DNA of 64,000 nt from Limnomonas spitsbergensis (Eukaryota; Chlorophyta; Chlorophyceae; Chlamydomonadales). Where the stretch lies: assembly GCA_037349105.1 (NCBI GenBank), contig JAYJMM010000124.1:2340001-2404000 (forward strand), given 5' to 3'. Under the pieces are notes generated by a model, which worked only from the letters and a program-made list of their open reading frames with translations, ran no database searches and was not told the DNA's origin. Positions 1 through 11,100 of the stretch are shown piece after piece; the stretch's first letter is position 1; each line of letters starts with the position of its first letter. The position numbers and the translations under genes are program-made.

Positions 1-451
1 TTTGTGTGATGCCTGCAATACAGGTTGGCACATGGACTGCTTGGTACCAGTACTCGAGGAGGTGCCTGAGGGCGAGTGGTTGTGCCCACACTGCACCCCG
101 GAAGACAAGGGAGCTGGGCCCGCTGCTGTAGCAGGGCCCACCACAGAAGAGCGCAGTTTACAGGTCCAGGGGCGACCAAGCCCAGCAGCCAGAGCGGCTG
201 CCAGGACAGCCCAGGAGGCCGATGTCTTGGACAGGCCTGAGGTAGAAGTCATGGCCACCAACCCAGCAACAAGGCAAATGGAGCGGGGCATCGCAAGACC
301 AATGGCGAACGGGTTGTATGACATCTCGTACACCACTGGCCGGGGAGAGGCCAATGTCACCCCGAGAGCAGTTACAAGAAGGGCCAAGGTGGCCAAAGAA
401 GCAGCAAGGGAGGAGGAAGAGTCAGCCTTTGAGGATCTTACCGGGACCTGA
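1..451 (+). CDS. PHD-finger protein, 3' end only (probable retroelement ORF)
   Basis: The reading frame is open from the window edge to a TGA at 449-451. The first ~35 residues carry the second half of a PHD-type zinc finger: CDAC, then WHMDC, then CPHC, with the usual aromatic and 'P.GEW' spacing. The remaining ~115 residues are low-complexity, Ala/Arg/Glu-rich. PHD fingers bind histone tails in chromatin proteins, and they also occur in some algal retroelement polyproteins. The latter is favoured because LTR sequence begins ~730 bp downstream and no intron is apparent. The start lies outside the window. The zinc finger is clear; assignment to a retroelement is inference from context. Confidence 0.6.
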   Translation, partial: LCDACNTGWHMDCLVPVLEEVPEGEWLCPHCTPEDKGAGPAAVAGPTTEERSLQVQGRPSPAARAAARTAQEADVLDRPEVEVMATNPATRQMERGIARPMANGLYDISYTTGRGEANVTPRAVTRRAKVAKEAAREEEESAFEDLTGT

Positions 452-950
452 AGCCCGGAGCGGCAAGGCCGCTGAGCACGTAACGTCACCCACGCCGTAA
501 CTAGCTAGGAGCGGGCAGGCGCCTACAGTGCAGAAGTGCAGATGCAGCGCGGCTTGTCCTAGTACCCGGTAGGCAGTGGGCCAGCAGCCAGAGGACCAAA
601 GACGGAAGACGCAGGAGTAGAGTTACGGCAGCTTCATGAAAATTTGTTTCTCAAATACCGTGGCAGCAAGGCTACAGTAGTACATGCGGTATGAAAATGA
701 TGAGCGAGGAGAATTAGTCAACTCGAGCAATTATAGCACAACAGGGGGCAGATCACGCTGCTACGGCGCACATTTTCTGTGGCCTTTAAAGACCAGGCGG
801 CTATGGCGCAGTGGGGCGAGAGCAGCGGGTGTTCTTAGCTTGACCTGATAACTTTGAAATTTCACTGTTTGCTAGCCAGTAGTGGGCTGAACAGCTTGAG
901 TTTGTAGGGTTCTGCGCATTGCGCTTCAGCTGAACTCGGTTAATTTTTAT
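452..950. other. No gene recognised; possible 3' region of the PHD ORF element
   Basis: Stop-rich in all frames with no recognisable domain. If the PHD ORF belongs to an LTR element, this would be the untranslated stretch before the 3' LTR. Confidence 0.3.
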
Positions 951-1072
951 TTCCAGATTTGCAGAAGGCCTGAACCAGGCAGATTTGTAGACGGCCTGAA
1001 CCAGGCAGATTTGAAAAAGCCTGGACCAGGCAAATTTGTAGAAGGACGGAACCAGGCATATTTGCAGATGAT
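951..1072. repeat. ~30-bp tandem repeat, about four copies
   Basis: A unit containing 'GCCTGAACCAGGCA' followed by 'gatttgtagaag' repeats four times with point differences. The core GCCTG...CAGGC is itself an inverted repeat. Confidence 0.85.
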
Positions 1073-1177
1073 GATTTGAGCTTCTACGTACATATTTTTC
1101 AAAGAAGTTCTTTCAGTACCACCCCTTTTTCCGGCTCCCCGCGCATGCCTGGAGGGCTTAACGCTGGGGAGCGGGGG

Positions 1178-1410
1178 GCGAGTAAAGTAGTAGGGGCGGT
1201 ACCCACGAGACGGAGACTTCCAGGCAGAGATATCCAGTTAGGGACTTCCAGATACAGTTATCTTGTTAACAAGCTCTTGTATGTAGTACAAGGAGCATGA
1301 GTGTACGGTGATGTACCGTGTTTGTGAGTAGAGGACACCTCTCTAAGGTGTCCTGACCGGAGTTTACGGTATTTACCATAGTATTGCAGTTACTGCTTTA
1401 TGGTGCGACA
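1178..1410 (+). mobile_element. Truncated LTR (3' 233 bp)
   Basis: By eye this is identical over 233 bp to 2049-2281, the 3' part of the full LTR that follows two bases later. It ends in the same GGTGCGACA. The 5' ~640 bp of the LTR is missing. The left edge follows a purine-rich run (1165-1180) that could be a polypurine tract, and a GCG shared with the intact copy marks the truncation point. Confidence 0.85.
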
Positions 1411-1412
1411 GC

Positions 1413-2281
1413 TGTCACAGTATATTACAGTATACGTGACAGAACCGTTTAGACCGCAGTTAGCGTCATCGGTGACTCCGCAGCTTCTCTGCGGAGTCTC
1501 CGGATTTGAGCTGAGACCTAGAAACCCGCTTACGCAGGATAAGTTTGACAGGTTCTACCGTACTCTGTATTGGGCCTGCCGGGTCCCTGTATCCCGGCAA
1601 TTGCCTTGGCTAGTTACTTCGTCCCTTTCTAAAGGACAGACCTCTATTGTAACAAGCAACGGCCGTCATCAGCGCATGAGACCTTCAGCACTCCAATAAG
1701 TCAGTACCTCTACACAAGTCAAGACTAGTTCAGCCTCAGCCGAACTAGCTGGAGACAAGTACCCAGCAAAGAGAACCGAGGCACTGCAGAAGAAGAAGTA
1801 CGCAGACTACACCTCGGCTACTCCGCCGCGAGTCGCGCGGTAAGTGCCCCTTAACATAGCCCTGCTGGATCGCGCCCAGACGGCCAGAAGGCCTACGCTG
1901 CCATAGTCAATTGCTAGACATACAAACATCCGACTCCGCTGCTTGACTCGCTGAGCACTCGCAGCCAGTGTGTAGTCACTGAGTCTGCCCGTAGGCGTCC
2001 GTCACTGCTGTGAGGAAAGAAGTCCGCCACGGACCTGAAGCGCACATCGCGAGTAAAGTAGTAGGGGCGGTACCCACGAGACGGAGACTTCCAGGCAGAG
2101 ATATCCAGTTAGGGACTTCCAGATACAGTTATCTTGTTAACAAGCTCTTGTATGTAGTACAAGGAGCATGAGTGTACGGTGATGTACCGTGTTTGTGAGT
2201 AGAGGACACCTCTCTAAGGTGTCCTGACCGGAGTTTACGGTATTTACCATAGTATTGCAGTTACTGCTTTATGGTGCGACA
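1413..2281 (+). mobile_element. Full-length LTR, ~869 bp
   Basis: It begins TGTCACAGTATATTAC and ends GGTGCGACA, so it has the canonical TG...CA termini. It is homologous along its length to the solo LTR at 41621-42503. Only the dinucleotide GC separates it from the truncated LTR to its left. No target-site duplication is visible: the bases left of 1413 and right of 2281 differ. No internal coding region follows on the right. Confidence 0.88.
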
Positions 2282-2707
2282 AGGTCCTTATGCTGCCGGA
2301 GCACTTGAAGGCCAGACCAGGGTCCATTTAACGCCAGCGCGAGGCGGCAGCAAAGCTGCAAGAAAGAAAAGCAATTTAGGTTGAAGGACCTTATGCTGCC
2401 GGAGCACTTGAAGGCCAGACTAGGGTTCTTTTAACGCCAGCCCGAGGCGACAGCAAAGCTGCAAGAAAGAAAATCAGATGAGGTCGAAGGTCCTTATGCT
2501 GCCGGAGCACATGAAGGCCAGACCAGGGACATTTTAACGCCAGCCTAAGCCAGCCCGAGGCGGCAGCAAAGCTGCAAACAATAAAACCAATTTAGGTCAA
2601 AGGTCCTTATGCTGCTGGAGCATGCCGGGAACCAGAAGCCAGACCAGGGTATTTAATCGCTAGCCCGGGGCGGCAGCCACGCTTCAAAAAAACTGAGCGT
2701 GAGGTTG
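2282..2707. repeat. ~103-113-bp tandem repeat, four copies
   Basis: Copies begin with 'aaggtccttatgctgccgg' near 2281, 2384, 2487 and 2600. The third has a 10-bp internal duplication and the fourth is the most diverged. The array abuts the LTR end exactly. Confidence 0.9.
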
Positions 2708-2848
2708 AAGGTCTTCAAATGTTCCAGCGAGCATACTTAGGGTCCTTAGCATTCATACCTAGGCTGGTTATCACCAGACCTAGGGCAGCATCTACTCTAC
2801 AATTGAATTGAATCCATGCAGCTGAAATGAGGGAGGATACATGCAGGC

Positions 2849-3268
2849 ATGCAGCACAATGATATTGTTTCCTTGCTCCTCACTAGATGGAGGCACGGAT
2901 GCCTGTGGAACAACAAACTCGGCTTCAGGTGGGGCAAATGCGACACCGACAAATGCCCTCTTTGCGGGGAACACGACAGTGCTGGGCATGTCACTGGATC
3001 TTGCAGACACCCAGAAATGCAGAAGATATACATTGAGAGACACCATGGAGCAGGCAGGATCCTCCTTAGAGCCATAGCCAAGGGTGGCATGGGAGGAGAC
3101 TTGGTCATGGCTGACCTGGGGACGGCCGAAAAGTGTGCCATGACCGGAGCGCCCGCCCTACCAACAAACAGAGTGCCTAAGGACCTGCTACCCCAGATCC
3201 ATCCAGCAACAACAACCTCTGGCCCAAAACACAAAGAGAAAATGCAACCTGATATCATGTTAATGTAA
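2849..3268 (+). pseudogene. LINE-type reverse transcriptase, C-terminal zinc-binding end
   Basis: A 139-residue open frame carries a CPLC...H...C pattern (CPLCGEHDSAGHVTGSC) followed by 'ERHHGAGRILLRAI'. This layout is typical of the zf-RVT segment at the C-terminus of non-LTR reverse transcriptases. No RT catalytic core is present upstream, so this is a 5'-truncated remnant. It differs from the LINE family at 4018 and 36496. The family call rests on the motif only. Confidence 0.65.
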
Positions 3269-3299
3269 AAGGCAGAGCAACCCAAGGACACCAACATCC

Positions 3300-4010
3300 T
3301 TATAGTGGGGGATTTAGAGCGTCCAGCGGTCTTTTAATATGGTAGGGTCACCGTACTTTTTTCGGAGGGGGCGTACTTTCTTTTCGGTCCTCCGCGATGC
3401 GCCGCGTACTTAGGGGGACCGTACTTGGGTGGACCGTACTGAGGGGGGCCGTACTCTCTGCCGTATCAGCTAGATACTCGCCTCGTCTGCTCCCTAGCTT
3501 TCGATGGTCGTTTATGGGCTTATCGACACTGACACTGAAGGTGTCGACGCACGCACGATAGTATACCGTACTATCAGCGATCTGCCGACTGCCGGGCAAG
3601 ATCGCAGCCCTATGCCCGGCAGAGGGCATTGTGCTGGGGGCGGGGCGAAGACTGACTCAGGTGCCTCTTATATATATACGTGGCCACATTGCCACGTCGA
3701 TCGATGCCACCTTCCCGACAACCCACCCACACAAGCAGGCAGGCTGACGACGGCATGTTCTCGGGCAGGATAGGCGGTTCGAGCGCCGTAACTCGAAATT
3801 AAGCACGGGTAATGGAGCAACCTTCATCGGTTACGCGGTTTATAATGCTGACCGAGGCCGAAACCGCTAACCGATTCAGGCAGTCCATTAGCCTACCTGG
3901 CATTGCATCAAGAGCAAGATGCAGTCCATCTTCCTCCAGCATCTGCACAATGCGGGGTTTAGGGTTTAGGGGCTACCTCCGGTTTAGGGTTTAGCGGCTA
4001 CCTCCGTCCG
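3300..4010. other. Non-coding stretch with small repeats
   Basis: Contains several 'ccgtact' words at 3349-3456, an inverted repeat CGTGGC/GCCACG near 3680, and two copies of 'ggtttagggtttag.ggctacctcc' at 3955-4010 that include plant-type telomere heptamers. A phrase resembling internal 5S rRNA sequence (3790-3810) is too short to call. No gene seen. Confidence 0.5.
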
Positions 4011-4017
4011 CTGCTAG

Positions 4018-5075
4018 TTGGGGGGCATGAGGGAGCTGCAGATCCAGCCGTTACAGCGTTGGTGTCAGCATGTACTTCGCTTCTACAACGCCGCGGTCGC
4101 ACCAGAAGCACAGCAAGACAGCCCAATCATGGCCGCAGCCATGGCAGACGACATGGAGCTCGCTGTCAGACGGCACCGGAGGGCGCAATTGGTGCAAGGA
4201 ATTGCTAGGTGCTTTGGAGGAGCTAGAGCTGGGATCAGCCGTTCCCCAACTGCGTCAGACAGCGACTGACTTGCAGCCGCCAGCCGCTACCTGTACCAGA
4301 GGTTCTAGCGTTTTTTGATGCAGCATACGAGGGGGCGCAGCTGGATGCAGCTGGCAGAGGGGACCCCAAAGATCCTGCCACTGAGCACAGGTCTACGGCG
4401 GCCTATCGCACCTGGTTTCAGGCTACGTGTCGCACCAGTCAAAGGGAGTCAATAACGTTACACCTCTGGGCCCGCTCGAAGCTCTGCCTCGTGGGCGCCC
4501 AACTGTTCAGAAGGGAGTAAAGAAGGAACTAAAAGGGAGTCAAAGGGAGTGAGCTTGCGAGCGCACGAACTTAAGGCTGCAGCTCGGCGCCGTCAGCACT
4601 GCTGACACTCGAAAACGGCGCAGCGGTCAGCAGCGTGACGGACGGTGCTGCCAACGGTGGTGGGCAAGGGGAGATGGCGAGCATGTGGAGGATGCGCTGC
4701 AGGTCTGCTTCCAGTGCCCTAGCGTGAAGGAGAGGCTTAGGGAGAGAGGTTGGGCAGGCCCCCCTGAGGGCGCCACAGACTCTCATCAGTTGTACCGGGG
4801 CAGGCTTGGATGGGTGGTTTTGACTTTTGTTGAGGACGTCGTACGCTTTGTTGAGTCCTAGTTTTTTGTTGTTTTTCTTTGCCTTCTTGGGAAATAGGCT
4901 TGAGAGGGGCAAGGGTACTTCAGGATGCCTTTTCCTTTTGGGGGGTATTTCTTTCCTTTGTGTTCTTCTCCTTCTTTCCCTCTTACCCTGATTTTCTATT
5001 TTTCCAACTGGACAGTTGGGCGCCCATGTGCCTTTTTAAGCAGGGCCCAGAGGTGCAATGTCTTTGACATATACT
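4018..5075 (+). pseudogene. LINE relic: RT C-terminus plus 3' UTR
   Basis: The frame starting at 4018 reads '...IQPLQRWCQHVLRFYNAAV', matching the opposite-strand relic at 36480-36812. The 4650-4760 segment matches its zinc-finger end (CWARGDGEHVEDAL..C). The ORF is broken by frameshifts and by an 88-bp insertion at 4450. Downstream comes a T-rich 3' UTR and the conserved LINE 3' terminus at 5018-5075. It is a 5'-truncated dead copy; integrase-like or endonuclease parts are absent. Confidence 0.75.
4450..4537 (-). mobile_element. 88-bp 5'-truncated LINE end with 13-bp TSD
   Basis: The insert carries the LINE 3'-terminal module in reverse orientation (TTACACCTCTGGGCCC...GTGGGCGCCCAAC). It is flanked by a perfect 13-bp direct repeat AGTCAAAGGGAGT at 4437-4449 and 4538-4550. 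This is the signature of target-primed reverse transcription of a very short LINE copy into an older LINE relic. Confidence 0.8.
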
Positions 5076-5482
5076 TCGGGCTGCCTTTTCCCTTTGGGGG
5101 GGGGGGGGTCTTTCTCCTTTGTGTTCTTCTCCTTCTATCCCTCTTACCCTAACTTTCTTTTCTTTTCTTCCATTGGGACAGTTGGGCGCCCGCGCGGCTG
5201 AGCCTTTTTTGAGCAGGGCCCAGAGGTGTAATGTCATAATTGACATAAACAATGGCTTGAGGGGAAAGCAAGTGGATTGTACCACTAAGCTGGACATCTT
5301 ACTTTGTATTTATTTTTCTGCCTGTTGTTTGTCCCTTAACTTTATTGCCCACTTTTCCTCATGTATGTGTCCAGACCCTTGTGTTTGTTACTTTGTTTCC
5401 ATCTTTCCTCCCAACTCTTTACTTAGACGCCCACGCGGCCGAGCCTTTTTGAGCAGGGCCAGAGGTGTAATGTCATTGACTA
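5018..5482 (+). repeat. Three successive LINE 3'-terminal modules
   Basis: The core GCGGCCGAGCC-T5-GAGCAGGGCCCAGAGG followed by 'tgtaatgtcattgac' occurs at ~5018-5075, 5183-5246 and 5427-5480. Each is preceded by similar C/T-rich text ('ctttgtgttcttctcctt'). Confidence 0.85.
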
Positions 5483-5989
5483 AGCTGGATCACAGAGTTG
5501 GACCGGAATTGCAGTATCAGCTAGTAGGCAGCCCCAGACCACAGTCTGTGATCAAGGTCTGGCTGGCAAATTGATGGCATGTCTAATAGACAATTGCAGA
5601 ACAAGCTGCGTTTGAATCCCTTGACCCTGCAAATTGGGGAAGTTCAACCCGGGGGTCCTCTACTTGAACCTCAGATACAACCAAAGCCAGGTGACCAAAA
5701 CTTTCCAAAAGAAAGGACACGAAATCTCCACCTACTGCGTCGCAGTTGATGCTCAACAACTGGCAACTTAACTTTCCTTTCTTCTTCTCAGGGTAAGAGC
5801 CCCGGTTTGGGATGACATGTCTGACTCCGTTTGGGGAAGTGATCAGGAGGAATGCAGCCGAAGCAGGAAGTAAAGCCATTTGTCAAGCCGAATAGCCAAG
5901 AGGCACCACCTCTTGAACACAGAAAGATAATGCTCTACTCAGTGGCCTCACCCATGGAAAGACAGATGGCGCAGGGCAGAGCGCACACA

Positions 5990-6130
5990 GCTGTTGAGAA
6001 CGGTGCATACCTGCTGGGCCCTGCTGAACGCTCGGCCACGTGGGGCTGGTAGGGAATGACTAGGCTCAGTTACAGCTACAATGCACAGCCTAGGCCATGG
6101 TGCAGCCATGCCGTCCTCCTATGTGTGGGG
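5990..6130 (-). repeat. LINE 3' end, second subfamily
   Basis: 'GTGCATACCTGCTGGGCCCT' followed by 'gctgaacgctcggccac' and 'ctggtagggaatgact' recurs at 40345-40480 (same strand) and 34340-34490 (opposite strand). It shares the GGCCGAG...CAGGGCCCAG core with the main LINE module. Confidence 0.75.
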
Positions 6131-6510
6131 GCAGAGCAAACACAGCTGCTGTCCTCCGTGGCTACAAACCAGGCGTTGGAGGAGGCTATATAGAAAAGCA
6201 TTTTTGACTGCCTTAGTCCCCTCTAACCTGAGAGGACAGGAGCTTGCCGGCATTCAGGCAACTGACGCCGTCATAGCCAGCATGCAGCCTCGCACAGCAG
6301 ACAGACGAGGTCAGGGGGCGTTCCTGGCTGTTGAGGGCGAGCTGACAAGCAACTGTTACTACGTACCAGGCCAGTGAAGTAGAAAGCACTTCATAGTTTC
6401 ATACATTCATATGAAGAAGACACAAACGATATCGTATAGAATGAGGAATGATAACCAGGAACAGAAACTCAAAACGTGATATCGGTACTTACCTGTCAAT
6501 GACAGTGGGG

Positions 6511-6531
6511 TTTGGGGGCGAAGCCCCCAAA
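6511..6531. other. Perfect 9-bp hairpin
   Basis: TTTGGGGGC - GAA - GCCCCCAAA: two perfect 9-base arms around a GAA loop. No gene is adjacent, and the function is unknown. Confidence 0.8.
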
Positions 6532-8154
6532 GTTCAGAAACAGTGTGTGACTTCAACTCAAGATTCTTGTCCCTAGTATGTTGTAATATAACTGTGTTAT
6601 TCCAGTCAGTCAATGTTATGAGTGCTGATGTTCAAGTCTGCAAATCTAGAACTGTCCTCAAAGCCACTCAAGCCAACTAATTGAAGATAAATTCGGGACT
6701 GAATACCGTATAAGCAAGGCCAATATTGATAATAGGCAAGTAGCCAAAACGCTCGACGGCGGGTGCGGAGCCGACTGCGGAGCTGAGCTGCACCTGCTTT
6801 GCGGCAGCAAAAAGCCCTTACCTTTTTCAGTCAGGCATTTTTACTCTTTCTGGCATTAATTATTATGGCCTCAATTATGGCCTCAGGCCATTTATGGCCC
6901 CCCAATAATCACTGGTGATGGTGCATCTCGTCATCTATCATAAGTTCATAACAGGTTTATTTAGGGCTGAGGAGGGGGGCGCACATCTTAAATGCACTTG
7001 TTCTATTTTTGAAGACGAGTCCCATTGTTTCCTTGGCACTCCATGGACGGCCAGGGGAACTGACATGAGGAACGGCTGCTGTGGCCAGTAGCCAAACATA
7101 ATTGCAGCCTTGCAGGGTCGTCTTGAAGATTATATTTGACACCCTTGCCTCCTTGGATCCCATGCATGCTATGAGTCGCATTGCTTCAGGCCTCGAGGCA
7201 GTACATCTGAAATTTGAAGTGCTGCTGCCGTGCTACCTGGGGCAGAATCAGGCGTTGCCTGCACCCCTGGCAGCCTTGGGTCAATGGAAGAGCTCATGGT
7301 TCTCAGCAGGTTCTCAGCAGGGCACTCAAAATTGACATATCTCCCCTGAGGCACATTGCCATCTTCAATTACAGGGGAGGCCGTCAGCTTGGGTCATGTT
7401 AAAGCATGCCAGGCACTCAGGCAGCTCTAGTTCCAGAAGGCACCTCCCTGCCTAGGACATCTCCAGGGCTACTGGGCAACAGTGATCTCATGCCTCCTCC
7501 TCACTGTTACAACGTGCGGTGAGGACAACGCTTGGTGGGTTTTGAGGCAACAAAGTCAGTGTAACAGAGCCGGCCTCCGGTTATCCACTTATCCGCCAGA
7601 AAAGCTCACCGTCCGCATACAACTATGGAAGAACAGCCTTCCGCTCTATGGTTTCCACAAGGTGTATCAGGCTTGCACAGGAGTTGTGCCCCACGCTGCA
7701 TGTCGGAGATTGAGGTAGATTCAAGAGTGGGAATCGGCACCCGTAAAGAAGCGGCTTAAGAGGGCTAGACACACAATCGGCAGGGGAAATGCGATGGCTA
7801 TGCTGTTGTAGCTACCCTGCTGCTACTGCTGATGTGTAGCTTCAACATGGGCGGGTTACCAGTTCGTATCATCCACGAAATTTGGCTTCCACCCTCCGGA
7901 TTCCACCTCGGTCCGGGTTTTCAGGGTTCCATGTCTCTGTCGATGCCGTGCTATTTTTGCGAGAATATTTGCGGACACGGAGGCTTCGTCTTTGATCGGC
8001 GTGAACACATGATCCCACCATCGCGTCATCATAATATAAATTGAATTTTCTGCTTGACATCGCAAAACAAATCTGAAGGAATGCAGAGTGTGAAGACGCT
8101 GTCAGCCGAGGATCTAGTGCGCAATGTGCAGTCGAAGCTGGTTAAATGTAAGCG

Positions 8155-11100
8155 ATGTCTATCGATTTGCTACCCACAGTGCATAGTTTGAACGAACCCT
8201 TCAAGCGGGCGGGAAAGAATCACACCCGGTATGTCCTCCTGTCGTGTGCAGCCGGCCTTGATGCGGGCAAATACCAACGGCAGTTGAAGGACATTGCTTC
8301 CTTGTTCGAGCCAGAGCGTTCAAGGGTGGAGCTTCTGACCGAAGGGCCTCGTGCTGGCGCCTGGGACATGGTGGGTGTGTTCGAAGCCGTTTTCAAACGG
8401 CGCATCCCTGTGCTGCCCGTTCGCCATTCCTTCACCATGCACGCATCAAAGTGCAGTATGCATGCATGGCATGCTCTCCGCTGACTCGATAATTTCGACA
8501 ACCTGCGTCGTCACCGCGTCGCGCAATGTCCTGACCGCGTGTTCCCCGCCCTGCCCCTCCTTCCCCCTCTTCAGTTCTGCTACTTCAAAGGTATTCGTCA
8601 CTGCTTCCACAGCGCCAGAGAGGTGCGCCCGCTTCACCGCTGTCCGCGACCCCCGGCGTCTCGCCGCTCTGATCCGAGGCTAGCCGCTAGCACGCACGGC
8701 TCTGATGCATGGCCATTTTCCAACACATGGTCATTCTGACGCACGGCCCATGGCCATGCAACACGCCCCCTGAAAATTCTGAGGAGGCCACTGTGAAGCT
8801 CTTCATGCACATCAGAATCCATTGCTTTCCGACATCTTGAAATTCTGAGAACTGCCCATGCTATGGCCCATGGCTGCTCAGGTGGCAGCCACGTTCGGCA
8901 TCCCCATCGTCAGGGATGCATCCAAACGCAAGAGGGAACAAGAACCAGATGAGGACGAGGAGGAGGAGGACGACAACGACGTAGGCCCTCACTCTGAGCC
9001 GCCCCCCGCACATCCGTACAACGGAGCAGACATGGGTGTCGGCGGTGGTGGCAGCTATGATGCTTACGATGACCTGCTGTCGCAGCACATGAAGATGCCC
9101 AAGTCTTCCGACGCGGCGAAAAAGAAGGCAGTGGCGGCGGCCCAGAAGAAGACAGGCCGCATGGGCAGCCGCTTCCAGAACCAAAAGCTGGTGAAGTCCA
9201 TCAATGTGAGAAGGCCACCCCGTGTATGAGTGCACCCTTCAACCTGATGCCCTCAAACCTTGCTCGTCATCCAAAACCCTAAGCTGCTTGAGTCCATCTA
9301 TGTGATGCCACCCCATCTATGCAATGATCGCAGGCCTGGCTGCAAGCAGGCTCTCCAGTATTTGTTTTCCCCTTTGTAAACGGCGCATGGCCGCATGCCT
9401 GGCTGCAAGCTGGCACTACGTTATTTTCCCTTGTTTTTGTTTCTTTGTAAGCAGCGCATGGCCGCATGCCTTTCTGCTTGGCTGTATGCCTTGCTGCAGG
9501 CTGGCGCCATTGCCAGCGACTTTCCCCCCTTCTTTCTAAACGGCGCATGGCCGCATGCCTGGCTGCATAGTCGCATGCCTTGCTGATTGCGGGGAGGATA
9601 CCTTGGAGGGCGAAGCCTCTGCCGGCAACGCAGGGGCTGCGGCCATGTCCTGTTCTTGAAGGTGCAGGGTGCACGTCGGCTGGCCTCAACTACTGTTGTC
9701 TCAAGATACAGTGCTGCCTCCTGTCTGTGTGATGGGCAGCCCTGGCATGGAGGTCCATTGTGGCAGCCTGGGTGGGAGCAATTGGGGGAAATAAATTTAA
9801 ATTTGAAGGCTTGAATTAAAACTAAATGTGTTGAAATACTACCACTGCCCTGCGCCGTGTAACACGCATGGAGATCAGTGCTGTGCAATTGCACTGTAAT
9901 TCAGAAATCATGCTAATATTTACGGTCCCTTAACTAGTAAAAGTAGCTGAGTTTGCCTTGAAATTTCGGTGGCTGAACCTCAGCTACGCAATTCAGCCAC
10001 CGCAAGGACCTTAATCGGCACAACACTGAAGGATATCCATTATGAGGACCTAGAGACCCCCCATCCTGAGCTTTAACCTCAACTGTAGAAAAAAAAAGAT
10101 GCAGGTTTGAAAGTCTGAAATACTGCCTCATACCTGTCTACAGAGCAACGTGGGCATGGAGGTCCATTGCGGGAACCTGCGCGCTCGTCTCGTGAGCTCG
10201 AACCTTGGAGGGATGACGTTCGAGCTGCTGGACGACTATGGGAAGGTGAGCGAGAAGCACGTGCCATGTGTAACTTACTGTATTGCGTAATTTGTGCCTG
10301 TGTTTAACATCTAATGTGTCTCAGTATCACCCTCATGAGCTCTACATTTTTGGATGGGACAACGTTTGAGATTGTTGATGACCATAAGAAGGTTCCTCCG
10401 CAGCCCCCCGGCCACATGTTTCCCGCCAGCCAGTTGGGTGAGTACCCCTGCCTGTAGCACCTCACCCTTTCACTCATTCCTCCATGCACAGGCAGCCCAC
10501 CGGCAATGTGGTGCCACCCAGCCAGTTGTGTGCGCGCCCTGCCTGTCGCACCTCACCCTTTCACTCATTCCTCCATGCACACGCAGCCCACCGGCGACAT
10601 GGTGCCGCCCAGCCAGCTGGCCAAGCGGTCCTGCCTTTCGCACCAGAACAACGCCTGGAAGTCCATCAAGGTGGACGGCATCACCTTGGATGCTTGGGTC
10701 TCGCGGCTGCAGGACGAGATCGAGGAGGACGACAGCGGAGTCGTGGGCAACAACGGCCACGCCATTGGCCACGATGGCGGCGGTGGCGGCGTGCTGGGCA
10801 TCGTGGGCGGCAGCGGGGGTGGCTTGTTGTTGGACGCCGGCGGCTATGCACCGCGATCTGCGGTAGACTTTCGAGGTGAGCATGTGTGACTGGGCCGATT
10901 AGGGGGGAAATCTGTAATTTCAGCAGCTTTGAAATGTCGATATGGGGTCGATTACAAAAGGCTGAAAACCTTGCTGGTCACTGGGATTGGGCGCGGGGCG
11001 CCACCGGCACCCTGTGCATATTTCAGCCTGTGCCAGTCTGCCTTTTGCCGGCGTTGTACCAGATGGTAGCTGAAGCTTAGCTGAAGTAGAACACACTGCT

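Larger units (their letters stand above)
5481..8080. other. No gene confirmed; repeats and upstream region of the 8.1-kb gene
   Basis: A few short frames exist (minus 5583-5879; plus 6081-6377; minus 7169-7354) but none shows a recognisable domain or a supported splice model. Contents I can name are a second-subfamily LINE 3' end (5990-6130) and a hairpin (6511-6531). The minus frame at 7169-7354 could be an exon of an unrecognised gene. The 7.4-8.08 kb part must include the promoter of the + gene, but no element is distinctive. Confidence 0.4.

Noticed and set aside
3780..3815. 5S rRNA-like phrase ('aactcgaaattaagcacggg')
   Set aside because: Only ~20 bases resemble 5S rRNA and the remaining stem regions are absent.
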